Shown: positions 1 to 7,409, counted from the first letter of the stretch. The stretch: 13,020 nucleotides of DNA from Chloroflexota bacterium (GCA_013153375.1 JAADEN010000159.1:1-13020), one strand, 5' to 3'. The notes: generated from the sequence alone by a model not told the origin. Made by a program: numbers and translations.

Positions 1-3000
1 GGTCGCCTACGGCCCATTTGCCACTGGCATTGTCGTAGGTGCCCTGCGTCGCGGTGTGGCTCTGGTAGGTGTAGCCTGACGGCAACTGGTCCGTGACCTC
101 GACATTGGTCGCGTCATCCGGGCCATTGTTGGTCACCGTGACCGTGAAGGTCACCTGGTCACCAGGACCCGCGGTGGTCGGGCTCACCGTCTTGGTCAAC
201 GACAAATCCGCACGCGGGATGTAAGTAATCTGGGTGGTGGCATAATCGTCTTCGTTCGGGTCACCGTTGCCCGGGGTGCTATCCGGATCATATTGGTCGG
301 ACGCGGTCACCTCCGCGGTGTTGGTGTAATTCCCGCTGGCTTTCACCGTGGCCTGGAAGGTCAGGGTGACGCTTTCGCCACTGCCCAACGGCTCCACGGT
401 CCACTTCAGCGTCGGCGCGCTGGTGTCGTCGGTGGTGATGGTCGCGCTCGTGGAGCCCGCGTTGCCGCCAATGCTGCCGGCCACATAAGTGTAGCCGTCC
501 GGCACCACATCCGTCACTTCGACATCGGTCGCAACACTCGGGCCGTCGTTCGTCAGCGTCAGGGTGAAGGTTACCGTGTCCCCGGCCCCCGCGGACGCAG
601 GATCCACCGACTTGCTCAAACGCAGATCGGCTTTGAACGAAGGCGCGTCAGGACAGGAGGTGCCATCGTTGCGGGTGGTGACTTGCGTGTTCGTAACCCA
701 AATAGCAGTGGGCGAACCGGTGTCGTAATCGTCAATCTGATAAAGGCCGCCGTTGTTGTTGCTGACATACAGATTGCCCAGGCTGTCCGTGAACGCCGCG
801 CCGTAAATATTGTTTCCACTTGGGAGGCCAGGGACCGCGACCTGCGTCACGGTCATGTTCGTCAGGTCCCACTTGTACAAATACTGATTATCCACGCCCC
901 AGAAGGCGTCTGTGCCATCGATATAGACAATATCTGCCACATAGTTGTTGGGGCCCGAGAACTGAAGGATCTCAAAAGTATTGGCACCCACATCGATCTT
1001 CACAAGATCGGTGCTCCAACGGGCATAGAGATATCCATCCCGATCCATGCTGCCCGCGAACAGCGAGGGATTCAAAGATTCCAAGGTGTCGCCATTGGCG
1101 TTTACGGGGGAACCGAGATCGTGGGCCACGCCGTCGTTGCCGATCATCAACAGGTGGTTCTCCCAGGTAGCACTTTGGTAGCCCAACGCGTAAATGATGC
1201 CCGTGCGCACATCCCATCCCATGGCGTTGTAATAATCGGGAGAGGTGCCGACCAGGCTATAGGTGCCCGTATCGGGATCCAAGACTTTCAAATCTTTCGA
1301 CAACACCTGATAGAGCCCCGATTGACATTGGAACGGGTTGCAGGCCGCGGTATTGTCGGGATCGGTAACCGCGGCCGTATTGCTCTGGCCTCCATCGGCC
1401 ACAATGGGCACCCCGTCGGCGTCCACGCCTCCCGTCAACGCGCCGCTGGAATCGACATCGCTGGAGGTGAAAGTGCCGCCCGCCTCGATGGCGTCGTAAC
1501 AACCATCGTTGTCCGAATCGGTGTCCAGGTAATCGGGAATGCCATCCCCGTCAAAATCGCAAACGATACCCTGAAAGCCAGCGTAAGTGACAGTGCCGGA
1601 ACCGGTCGTGTCCCAATATTTGAGGACGATCTTGGAAACCGCGATGCCTTGAAAATCAAAGTCCACCGTGCCCCGATGGTTGCCGTCCGCGCCAGCTGCA
1701 TTATCCGTGTAGAATTCGTTTCCGTTCACCTGCACAATGGTGTTGGAGACGGGGAAAGAGTACATGGAAGGATCGATGGCGACCATTTGGTCTTGGTCGT
1801 CGTAAACCTCGACCCGCACATGGTCCCCGTAATCAATATCGATGATGCGGAACTTCAGGCTGCGTACCAGGTCGGAGAACTCGAAGGTGGTCTCGATGTG
1901 GTTGCCTTCCGAGGTCGTCGTACCGCTGGGATGGCCCAGGCGGACGCCGACTTCGCCCGAGATGTGGGCGTCCGAGATCTCGTCCACATCGATCTCCGCA
2001 TTGCCGTAGGTCTGGTGCTGGACATAGAGGAAGGCGGGGCCAATGTTCACATTCCCATTGATGAGGGAACTGGGACTTTGGCCGTCATACGCACTGAGAT
2101 CGGCCTGCTCGTAAGTGGAACAGGTGATCTCGTCGGCGTCCAAAATGCCGTCGTTGTCGTCGTCGAGGTCGTCGATGTCGGGGACCCCGTCGCCGTCGGT
2201 GTCATAGGCGATGCCGGCCTGACCGTAATCGTCCTCGTTGAGATCGCCGTTGTTGGGCGTGCTATCGGGATCGCCCTGGTCCACCGCGGTCACCTCCGCG
2301 GTGTTGATGTGGTTGCCGCTCGCGTTGACCGTCGCGGTGATGGTCAGCGTCGCCGTGGCCCCGTTGGCCAGGTCGCCCACCGCCCATCTGCCGGTACCGC
2401 TGTCGTAGGTGCCCTGGCTCGGGGTGCTGGACACATAGGTGTAACCGTTTGGCAGTTCGTCCGTCACCTCGACATTGGTGGCCGTGTTGGGGCCATTGTT
2501 GGTCAAAGTGATGGTGAAGGTCACCGTGTCGCCCGCCCGCGCGGTGGCGGGATTCACCGTCTTCGAAAGTTCCAGATCGGCCGCCTGGGAGCAAGCCGCG
2601 CCATCGCCCTGGCCGTCGATGCCGCCCGTGCCTCCCAGATCCTCGATGGTTGCGGTGCCTTCGCCCTGGCCGTCCAAAGGCCCCCAGTTGGTCACCCGGA
2701 ACAGATGGTAGTCGCCGTCGCTGGAAGTGGTGTTGAGCCACATGTACAAGCGGCCTTGAGCGTCGAACCACTGGGAGCCGGCATTCGTGTTCGCGGGCAG
2801 CGTTGCGCCCGTCAAAGCGTAGTGGGCGATCAGACTGCCATCGACCGGGCTGTAGACGAAAATGCCCTTCGTGGTGTCGTTGAGCATGTAGATGTTGCCG
2901 TTTTGCGGATGGATCGCCAAGTCCGCGCCGGGGTCACTGTCATTTTGTGTCAAAGTGTGGCCATTCTGATCCAGATGAATGAGTTCGACATACTGCGCGG

Positions 3001-3499
3001 TGGTCATGCTGGTCAAGCGCAACTTGAGCAAATACCAGCGGCCCGTCAGCGCGGTGCCCGTCGCCCGCACATAGATGTATTCCCCGGATGTGTCGATGTC
3101 CATCGCCACTTTGGCCAGCGAAACTCCGGAAGGCAAACCGGTGGTCGTGACCTGGGTGGCATTTCCATCGATGTCAATGGCGTAGAGTTCGCGGTCGTTC
3201 AAATCGACCGAGTAGAAGCGTTTGTACTTGATGCTGTACCCGAGGGTATTGGTGTAAATATCCGTCGTTGTGAACACTTCCTCGGGCGGGTTTGGGTGGT
3301 CGGGGTCAATCTGATAGAGGGTGGCCCAAGAGGATTTGGTGATCTTGTATCCATAGACCGTACAAGGCACATCGCCCTGGGCGGCCCGGGTCGGCGCGGC
3401 TTGCGACAACGCCAGCACCAAAAGCAAGCCCGCGCCCAGGCCAACCAGCAGGCGCGTCCACCAGGACCGGACGACAGACACCCGTTCTGTCTTCTTCAT
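1..3499 (-). CDS. Large secreted DUF11/propeller-repeat protein, C-terminus cut by window edge
   Basis: 1166 codons are open from ATG 3499 to the left edge with no stop, so the C-terminus is missing. GGAGGAG at 3507-3513 lies 7 nt before the ATG. Residues 1-40 look like a Sec signal peptide: KK and R residues, hydrophobic 17-31, likely cleavage near TRAA|Q. Residues ~45-300 look like a propeller or DUF6923-type region (many 'Y.ID', 'G.LY', 'D..TG' turns). DUF11 domain 1 starts at residue 307 (ADLELSKTVNP). A D-rich, thrombospondin type-3-like calcium repeat lies at ~431-458 (DTDGDGVPDIDDLDDDNDG). A predicted beta-sandwich follows, then a second D-rich repeat at ~645-670, a second propeller-like region at ~700-950, DUF11 domain 2 from ~957 and DUF11 domain 3 from ~1097, cut off. 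Such proteins are exported to the cell surface; the role here is unknown (adhesion or surface-layer display is a guess). Its GC is visibly lower than that of the genes to the right. Confidence 0.9.
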   Translation of the reverse strand, partial: MKKTERVSVVRSWWTRLLVGLGAGLLLVLALSQAAPTRAAQGDVPCTVYGYKITKSSWATLYQIDPDHPNPPEEVFTTTDIYTNTLGYSIKYKRFYSVDLNDRELYAIDIDGNATQVTTTGLPSGVSLAKVAMDIDTSGEYIYVRATGTALTGRWYLLKLRLTSMTTAQYVELIHLDQNGHTLTQNDSDPGADLAIHPQNGNIYMLNDTTKGIFVYSPVDGSLIAHYALTGATLPANTNAGSQWFDAQGRLYMWLNTTSSDGDYHLFRVTNWGPLDGQGEGTATIEDLGGTGGIDGQGDGAACSQAADLELSKTVNPATARAGDTVTFTITLTNNGPNTATNVEVTDELPNGYTYVSSTPSQGTYDSGTGRWAVGDLANGATATLTITATVNASGNHINTAEVTAVDQGDPDSTPNNGDLNEDDYGQAGIAYDTDGDGVPDIDDLDDDNDGILDADEITCSTYEQADLSAYDGQSPSSLINGNVNIGPAFLYVQHQTYGNAEIDVDEISDAHISGEVGVRLGHPSGTTTSEGNHIETTFEFSDLVRSLKFRIIDIDYGDHVRVEVYDDQDQMVAIDPSMYSFPVSNTIVQVNGNEFYTDNAAGADGNHRGTVDFDFQGIAVSKIVLKYWDTTGSGTVTYAGFQGIVCDFDGDGIPDYLDTDSDNDGCYDAIEAGGTFTSSDVDSSGALTGGVDADGVPIVADGGQSNTAAVTDPDNTAACNPFQCQSGLYQVLSKDLKVLDPDTGTYSLVGTSPDYYNAMGWDVRTGIIYALGYQSATWENHLLMIGNDGVAHDLGSPVNANGDTLESLNPSLFAGSMDRDGYLYARWSTDLVKIDVGANTFEILQFSGPNNYVADIVYIDGTDAFWGVDNQYLYKWDLTNMTVTQVAVPGLPSGNNIYGAAFTDSLGNLYVSNNNGGLYQIDDYDTGSPTAIWVTNTQVTTRNDGTSCPDAPSFKADLRLSKSVDPASAGAGDTVTFTLTLTNDGPSVATDVEVTDVVPDGYTYVAGSIGGNAGSTSATITTDDTSAPTLKWTVEPLGSGESVTLTFQATVKASGNYTNTAEVTASDQYDPDSTPGNGDPNEDDYATTQITYIPRADLSLTKTVSPTTAGPGDQVTFTVTVTNNGPDDATNVEVTDQLPSGYTYQSHTATQGTYDNASGKWAVGD

Positions 3500-3623
3500 G
3501 TGTCATCTCCTCCATACGCGCCACACGCGTACCGTTTCGATGCGTTTTAACACCCGGCCTTCGAAAGGGTCTTGGATTGGCGATGGAAGGGGGACTCCCG
3601 GCTGGCGAAGCAAATCGCCCAAA

Positions 3624-3651
3624 GGCTGGCTTGGGTTATCCCAGCCCAGCC
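3624..3651. repeat. Inverted repeat (12-bp arms, TTAT loop)
   Basis: Arms 3624-3635 and 3640-3651 pair with two non-matching positions around TTAT. On the minus strand the hairpin is followed by TTTGGG, a poor U-tract, so it is at best a weak terminator upstream of the DUF11 gene. Confidence 0.45.
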
Positions 3652-3722
3652 GCGTCCAGGACGATGTCCAGGTCAATCTCGCCGGAGAGGCCGGTCGAGC
3701 CAACCGCGTCCGGCCCTAAAAA

Positions 3723-3788
3723 CACCAACGCGACAAGGTCACCCCCTGTCGCTGGTGCTACTTCCTCCCACGCTCGCGGTGAGCGTGG
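3723..3788. repeat. Two adjacent stem-loops in the intergenic region
   Basis: CACCA (3723-3727) plus GCGACA (3730-3735) pair with TGTCGC (3747-3752) plus TGGTG (3753-3757), an 11-bp stem with a 2-nt bulge. A second perfect 8-bp stem follows: CCACGCTC (3768-3775) with GAGCGTGG (3781-3788), loop GCGGT. Neither is followed by a U-tract. They resemble a dispersed intergenic repeat or a structured RNA; which one cannot be told from this window. Confidence 0.5.
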
Positions 3789-4078
3789 CCCCCGCTGTCG
3801 AGAGACTCTCATACTCGGTCCCTCAGTTGAGAATGACCCGGCGGCATCGTACACGATGAATCGGAACGAATGCCGTTGACGAACGACAAGACAACGCCAG
3901 GAGCCCTCCCGGTAGCGATGTGAAAAGGCCGTTCCTGTTTTACCATTCCCGCATTTTGCTGTCAAGCCAAATGATAAAGCCGCGAAAACGCCTCACTTTG
4001 ACACCCCTTGCCCCGCGCAATGCGGCCAAAATACGCGTTTATCGACAAAATCGGCAATACGAGGCCGCCCAGATCAAG

Positions 4079-4138
4079 TTTTTGCTTTTTGGAGCCCCTC
4101 AAAAGCAAAAATCATAGGGGCTCGTTTTGAGGGCTTTT
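4079..4138. repeat. Nested, mutually exclusive inverted repeats
   Basis: Three overlapping stems are possible. TTTTTGCTTTT (4079-4089) pairs perfectly with AAAAGCAAAAA (4101-4111). GAGCCCCT (4092-4099) pairs with AGGGGCTC (4116-4123). CCCTCAAAA (4096-4104) pairs with TTTTGAGGG (4125-4133), followed by C and TTTT. They share arms, so only some can form at once, as in a switch or attenuator. The adjacent plus-strand gene is the pilin, but its promoter lies downstream at 4279. Confidence 0.5.
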
Positions 4139-4221
4139 GAGCGGCCCCGCACGGGGACGCGGAGCCGACTCCTCCCGCCTCGGCCGAAATTCTCCTCAAA
4201 CGAGAAGAATCGTGTTTGAAA

Positions 4222-4234
4222 TTTGTCAGACAAA
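4222..4234. promoter_or_regulatory. Perfect 13-bp palindrome upstream of the pilin promoter
   Basis: TTTGTC-A-GACAAA forms a 6-1-6 palindrome ending 44 bp before the -35 box of the pilin promoter. This is a plausible activator or repressor position. No regulator is known; functional assignment is inference. Confidence 0.35.
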
Positions 4235-4278
4235 CCGCCCTTCGGGGTATGAAATTCCGCTTTTCCCGGATTTGACCC

Positions 4279-4307
4279 TTTACAGAGCCGCCGCGCGCGT
4301 GTATACT
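4279..4307 (+). promoter_or_regulatory. Sigma-70-type promoter of the pilin gene
   Basis: -35 TTTACA (4279-4284) and -10 TATACT (4302-4307) are separated by exactly 17 bp. The predicted start is near 4314, about 49 nt before the pilin ATG. An upstream TTGACC (4272-4277) would give a 24-bp spacer and is less likely. Confidence 0.75.
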
Positions 4308-4362
4308 GTGGGGTGCAATTATCCCAATTACTCAAACCCAATGCGGTTGTAGGAGGTGTCGT

Positions 4363-4509
4363 ATGTTGTTCGCTCCGCGTGTCAAGGGTCAGGGTCTGGT
4401 TGAGTACGCGCTCATCCTGGTCCTGGTCGCTATCGTGGTGATCGCCGTGCTGGCCCTGTTGGGCCCCGCCATCGGCAATGTGTTCAGCAACATCATGACC
4501 AACATCTAA
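4363..4509 (+). CDS. Flp/Fap-type pilin component, 48 aa
   Basis: The 48-residue product has the Flp pilin layout. A short positively charged leader (MLFAPRVKG) is followed by a prepilin-peptidase site after Gly9 (G|QGLVEY, Glu at +5 and Tyr at +6). One hydrophobic helix at residues ~14-34 forms the pilin core. Flp pilins are cleaved by a TadV-like peptidase and assembled by the Tad secretion system into adhesive pili. AGGAGG (4351-4356) sits 6 nt before the ATG. The gene has its own promoter (4279-4307) and a strong terminator (4530-4563), so it is monocistronic. No other tad genes are in the window; they must be elsewhere if the pilus is made. Length and motif fit the family well. Confidence 0.93.
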   Translation: MLFAPRVKGQGLVEYALILVLVAIVVIAVLALLGPAIGNVFSNIMTNI

Positions 4510-4529
4510 GTCGTCCAGACCGACGACCC

Positions 4530-4563
4530 AAAAGCCCCCACCTTGCGGTGGGGGCTTTTTTTT
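4530..4563 (+). terminator. Rho-independent terminator after the pilin gene
   Basis: A perfect 9-bp stem, GCCCCCACC (4534-4542) with GGTGGGGGC (4547-4555), has loop TTGC and is followed by eight T. AAAA precedes it, so it may also end transcription of the convergent M20 gene, more weakly. Confidence 0.92.
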
Positions 4564-4593
4564 CTGGCCTGCTTTCTATAGCCCGCTTCGTGC

Positions 4594-5808
4594 TCAGCGC
4601 AGCAACGCGGCCAACTGCGCGGGGAACAGCGCGTAGAACTCCGTGGCCTTGACCACCTCGTCCAACGGCACCTGGTCCAGCACCGTGTGCGCGTAGATCT
4701 CGTCGCCCGGCCCAAAGCCGATGCTGGGGATGCGCGCCACCCCGGCCCAGTAGGTGCCGTTGGTGGAGAAGTCCCACTTGCCCGCGGGCGCGTCGGGCAG
4801 ACCGATGAGCCGCCGCGTGGCCTGACCGGCCCGCACCACGGGATGGTCCTCCTCCAGCAGCCAGGGCGGGTAGAACTTCTCCACGGGCAACACGAAGCCC
4901 GTGTACGAGGGCTCCGCGTACTGCAGCACCTCGACCCACACCTTGTCCTTGCTCTCGGGCGGGATGAGGTCCGCGACCTGGCGCACGGCTTCCTCCTTGG
5001 TCTCGCCCAAAGTCATGCGGCGGTCAATGTAAATCACCGCCTCGTCGGGCACCGCGTTGATGCTGGCGGTCTTGACATGCATGTCGGTCACCGTGATCTT
5101 GCCGTGGCCCAAGAAGGGATGATCCCCCAACTGCGGCTCCATGTCGCGAATGCCGGCGATGACGGGCAGCAGGCGGTAGATGGCGTTGTCGCCCAGGTGG
5201 TTGCTGGCCGCGTGCGCGCTCTTGCCCTTGGCCACCACCTTCATCTCCACCCGGCCTTTGTGGCCCCGATAGACCTGCAACTTGGTGGGCTCGCCGATGA
5301 CCACGAAGTCGGGCTTGATGCCGGGGTCCACCTCCACGAAGGCGCGCGGGGCCAGGCCGTCGCACCATTCCTCCATGTTGCCGAAGTAATACACGGTCCA
5401 GCCGTCCAGCAGGCCCAGGTCCCGGGCCAGGGCCAGGCCGTAGATCATACCCGGCGTGCTGGATTTTTCGTCACTGGCCCCGCGAGCGAACAAAATGCCG
5501 TTTTCGACCTTGCCTTTGAAGGGGTCCCATTCCCACTCGTCGGGGTCGCCGATGCCCACCGTGTCCACATGCGAGTCATACACCAGCACCCGCGGGCCGC
5601 TGCCGATGCGTCCCACGATGTTGCCCATCTTGTCGAAGCGGGCCTCGTCGAAGCCCAGAGCCTGCATCTCGGCGATGATGCGCTCCCCCACCTCCCGCAA
5701 CTGCGAATCCATGCTGGGGATGGCGATGATTTCGCGCAAAAAGCGCAGGATGGCGTCCGACTGTTGGGCCACCCGGTCTTGGATCGTGGCGATGGTTTGA
5801 GGGTCCAT
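4594..5808 (-). CDS. M20-family metallohydrolase, YgeY-like
   Basis: The 404-residue product is a zinc-dependent M20 peptidase/deacylase of the ArgE/DapE/carboxypeptidase G2 group. The probable metal and catalytic residues are visible: His80 and Asp82 (DSHVDTVG), Asp113 (GASDEKSS), Glu146-Glu147 (NMEEWCDG), Glu173 (IGEPT) and His374 (YAHTVLDQV). The lid/dimerisation domain lies at roughly 180-300 (HKGRVEMKVVAKGKSAHAA). Overall it matches the YgeY family (TIGR03526), described as a selenium-metabolism-linked hydrolase; the substrate is not known and could be an N-acyl or carbamoyl amino acid. AGGAG lies 8 nt before the ATG. It starts 26 bp after hisE on the same strand, so it is probably the last gene of the sigma-factor operon. 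No other selenium-metabolism genes are in the window. Confidence 0.9.
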   Translation of the reverse strand: MDPQTIATIQDRVAQQSDAILRFLREIIAIPSMDSQLREVGERIIAEMQALGFDEARFDKMGNIVGRIGSGPRVLVYDSHVDTVGIGDPDEWEWDPFKGKVENGILFARGASDEKSSTPGMIYGLALARDLGLLDGWTVYYFGNMEEWCDGLAPRAFVEVDPGIKPDFVVIGEPTKLQVYRGHKGRVEMKVVAKGKSAHAASNHLGDNAIYRLLPVIAGIRDMEPQLGDHPFLGHGKITVTDMHVKTASINAVPDEAVIYIDRRMTLGETKEEAVRQVADLIPPESKDKVWVEVLQYAEPSYTGFVLPVEKFYPPWLLEEDHPVVRAGQATRRLIGLPDAPAGKWDFSTNGTYWAGVARIPSIGFGPGDEIYAHTVLDQVPLDEVVKATEFYALFPAQLAALLR

Positions 5809-5834
5809 GGCGGTTACTCCTGGGGGAAAAGATT

Positions 5835-6164
5835 TTACGGGCCGGGGGGCGTGGCAGAGGCGCGCGTTTCGCCGTCGCGCCCGCGCGGCCGTTGACGCCG
5901 GGCCAGTTCCGCGGCGATGGCGTCCAGAGGGATGTCGTGGGCCACCAAGAGCACCAACAAGTGGTAGGTCAGGTCGGCCACCTCTTCGACGAGGCGTTGC
6001 CGCCCCTGGCCCTTGGCGGCCAGCAGCACTTCGATGGCTTCTTCGCCGATCTTCTGCAAAATGCGATCCTCGCCCGCGGCCAGCAACTGCGCGGTGTACG
6101 ATTCGGGCCGGGGATGATCGCGGCGCTCTTGCAGCACCCGATACAGGTCCTGGAGGGTGTTCAT
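5835..6164 (-). CDS. hisE: Phosphoribosyl-ATP pyrophosphatase HisE
   Basis: The 109-residue product carries out the second step of histidine synthesis, hydrolysing phosphoribosyl-ATP to phosphoribosyl-AMP and pyrophosphate in the cytoplasm. It has the all-alpha MazG-like fold. The acidic magnesium-binding motifs are visible: KIGEEAIEVLLAA (Glu41, Glu42, Glu45) and LVEEVADLTYHLLVLL (Glu60/61, Asp64). Its length is normal for a stand-alone HisE. Its ATG (6164-6162) overlaps the hisI TGA by 4 bp (ATGA), with GAGGAGG just upstream inside hisI. In many bacteria hisI and hisE are fused; here they are separate but translationally coupled. The last ~20 residues (RGRDGETRASATPPGP) are a low-complexity tail. 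Confidence 0.93.
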   Translation of the reverse strand: MNTLQDLYRVLQERRDHPRPESYTAQLLAAGEDRILQKIGEEAIEVLLAAKGQGRQRLVEEVADLTYHLLVLLVAHDIPLDAIAAELARRQRPRGRDGETRASATPPGP

Positions 6165-6544
6165 GCGGCCTCCTCGGGCGCGTAGGTCAGGCCGCGCCAG
6201 CGGTCCGCGGCCGGGTCGTAGGCCCGGTAGAAGCACGCGTTCGCGCCCGTGTGGCACGCGGGCCCGCGGGGCTCCACCCGCAGCAGCAGCGCGTCGCCGT
6301 CGCAGTCCACCCGAATCTCGACCACCCGCTGGGTGTGGCCCGAGGTCGCGCCCTTGTGCCACAGTTGCCCGCGGCTGCGGGACCAGAAGTGGGCCTCGCC
6401 CGTGCGCAGGGTCGCGGCCAGGGCTGCCGCGTTCATGTAGGCCAGCATGAGCACCTGGCCCGTGTGCGCGTCCTGGACGATGGCGGGCACCAGGCCCCGT
6501 TCGTCGAAGCGCACCTGGGCGGCCAAAGCGGGGGGCAGGGTCAT
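6161..6544 (-). CDS. hisI: Phosphoribosyl-AMP cyclohydrolase HisI
   Basis: The 127-residue product opens the adenine ring of phosphoribosyl-AMP to form ProFAR, the third step of histidine synthesis. Diagnostic motifs are present: LMLAYMN (32-38), the HFWSRSRGQLWHKGATSGH segment (52-70), the metal site DCDGD (Asp80, Cys81, Asp82, Asp84) and the zinc cysteines Cys97 (ACHTG) and Cys104 (ACFY). With Cys81 these correspond to the three Cys ligands known in HisI. The start at 6544 overlaps the anti-sigma stop by ATGA, with GGAGG 7 nt upstream inside the preceding gene. An in-frame upstream extension (to 6760) runs inside the anti-sigma gene and lacks family similarity, so this start is preferred. 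Confidence 0.94.
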   Translation of the reverse strand: MTLPPALAAQVRFDERGLVPAIVQDAHTGQVLMLAYMNAAALAATLRTGEAHFWSRSRGQLWHKGATSGHTQRVVEIRVDCDGDALLLRVEPRGPACHTGANACFYRAYDPAADRWRGLTYAPEEAA

Positions 6545-6843
6545 GGCGCGGCCTCCGAAGGCGCGGCGTCGGTCCGGCCCACCGCGGAGCCTTCCTCCCC
6601 CAAACCCGGCAGCCGGGCGAACAAGCGGCGGTGCAGATCCGGGGGCAGCGCGACGGGCTCCCGGGCCGCGGCCCGGTAGAGGTACACGGTCTGACGCACC
6701 GTGTCCACCAGCACGCGGCAATCGGGGCAGTCCTGCAAGTGGGCTTCCAGCGCGCGGCACAGGTCGGCCTCCAGATCGCCGTCCACATAGAGCGCGATGG
6801 CGTCGAGCCAGCGGCGGCAGCCCGGGGGCAGGGTGCGGCTCAT
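6541..6843 (-). CDS. Zinc-binding (ZAS/zf-HC2) anti-sigma factor, apparently soluble
   Basis: The 100-residue product has the anti-sigma ZAS signature HxxxCxxC at His35-Cys39-Cys42 (HLQDCPDC), preceded by the usual 'ALYVDGDLEADLCRALEAHL' helix. ZAS proteins bind the neighbouring ECF sigma factor and hold it inactive until a signal, often redox or envelope stress, releases it. After residue ~50 the chain has a short hydrophilic C-terminus (residues 60-100) and no transmembrane helix, so it should be cytoplasmic, as RsrA-like factors are. It directly follows the sigma gene with an ATGA overlap and has GAGGAGG 7 nt before its ATG. The partner assignment rests on this coupling. Confidence 0.88.
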   Translation of the reverse strand: MSRTLPPGCRRWLDAIALYVDGDLEADLCRALEAHLQDCPDCRVLVDTVRQTVYLYRAAAREPVALPPDLHRRLFARLPGLGEEGSAVGRTDAAPSEAAP

Positions 6844-7409
6844 GGGCGGGCCTCCTCGTCCGCGGCGAAGTAGCGGGTCAGGGCCTCGCGCAGGCGCAGC
6901 CGGGCCCGGGCCAGGCGTTGTTTGACCGCGTCGGTGCTGATGCCCAGGATCTCCGCGGTCTCCTTGGTCGAGAAGCCCTCCACATCCCGCAGCAGGAACA
7001 CGGCCCGCAGCGCGGGCGAGAGCCGGGCCACCGCGTCGTCGAGCACCTGACGGGTCTCGGCCGAGAGCAGGGCCTGCTCGGGCAGCACCTGCCAGTGGGT
7101 GAGCAGAATCTCCTCGGGAGGGCCGTCGTCGGGGCTCAGGGCCTCCAGGGAGAGGGGCGTGCTGCGCCGGCGGCGCAGGTGCATCAGGGCCTCGTTGGTG
7201 GCGATGCGGTAGAGCCAGGTGCTCAGGCTGGCCCGGCCCTGGAAGGTGTCCAGGCTGCGGTAGGCCTTGAGGAACGCCTCTTGGAGCACATCTTCCGCGT
7301 CCTGCGGGTCTTCGAGCAAGTACAACAAATGGCGGTACAAGCGGGGCGCGTACGCCTCGACCGCTTGCACGAAATGTTGCTGGGAGGGCGAGGAAACCGA
7401 AGCAGACAT
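6840..7409 (-). CDS. ECF-type RNA polymerase sigma factor
   Basis: The 189-residue product has the two-domain ECF (group 4 sigma-70) layout. Region 2 spans ~20-82 (DPQDAEDVLQEAFLKAYRSL, STWLYRIATNEALMHLRRRR). A linker lies at ~83-120, and region 4 at ~125-182 (LSPALRAVFLLRDVEGFSTKETAEILGISTDAVKQRLARAR). It directs RNA polymerase to specific promoters. It is the first gene of the operon and is followed by its anti-sigma gene with a 4-bp overlap. The promoter ahead (7464-7492) is housekeeping-like, so no obvious autoregulation by an ECF-type promoter is seen. AAGG lies about 8 nt before the ATG. Confidence 0.94.
   Translation of the reverse strand: MSASVSSPSQQHFVQAVEAYAPRLYRHLLYLLEDPQDAEDVLQEAFLKAYRSLDTFQGRASLSTWLYRIATNEALMHLRRRRSTPLSLEALSPDDGPPEEILLTHWQVLPEQALLSAETRQVLDDAVARLSPALRAVFLLRDVEGFSTKETAEILGISTDAVKQRLARARLRLREALTRYFAADEEARP

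Larger units (their letters stand above)
3500..4278. other. Long gene-free intergenic stretch with hairpins
   Basis: No convincing gene was found here. The stretch separates the divergent DUF11 gene (minus) and pilin gene (plus). It holds a GC-rich part (3541-3840) with several stem-loops. An AT-richer part (about 3930-4240) follows, with nested inverted repeats at 4079-4138 and a 13-bp palindrome at 4222-4234. No clear -35/-10 pair was found for the DUF11 gene on the minus strand. Short open frames here have no recognisable domains. Confidence 0.6.

Noticed and set aside
293..3550. 1085-codon open frame on the plus strand
   Set aside because: It is antisense to the DUF11 gene, whose frame has a signal peptide, ribosome binding site and recognisable domains. 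The plus-strand translation has no known domains and reflects lack of stops opposite a stop-poor codon pattern.
3636..3965. 109-codon minus-strand frame ending ...SGEIDLDIVLDAAGLG
   Set aside because: The end faintly recalls a dockerin or EF-hand-like tail, but the rest looks random, no ribosome binding site was found, and it overlaps hairpins. It could be a remnant; the evidence is too weak to call.
4272..4277. TTGACC as -35 box for the pilin gene
   Set aside because: It would need a 24-bp spacer; TTTACA at 4279 gives exactly 17 bp.
4687..5895. 402-codon open frame on the plus strand
   Set aside because: It is antisense to the M20 hydrolase and hisE, which carry clear catalytic motifs.
5807..6679. 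Plus-strand frames across hisE, hisI and the anti-sigma gene
   Set aside because: These are Arg/Ala/Gly-rich shadows without start signals, antisense to four genes with family motifs.
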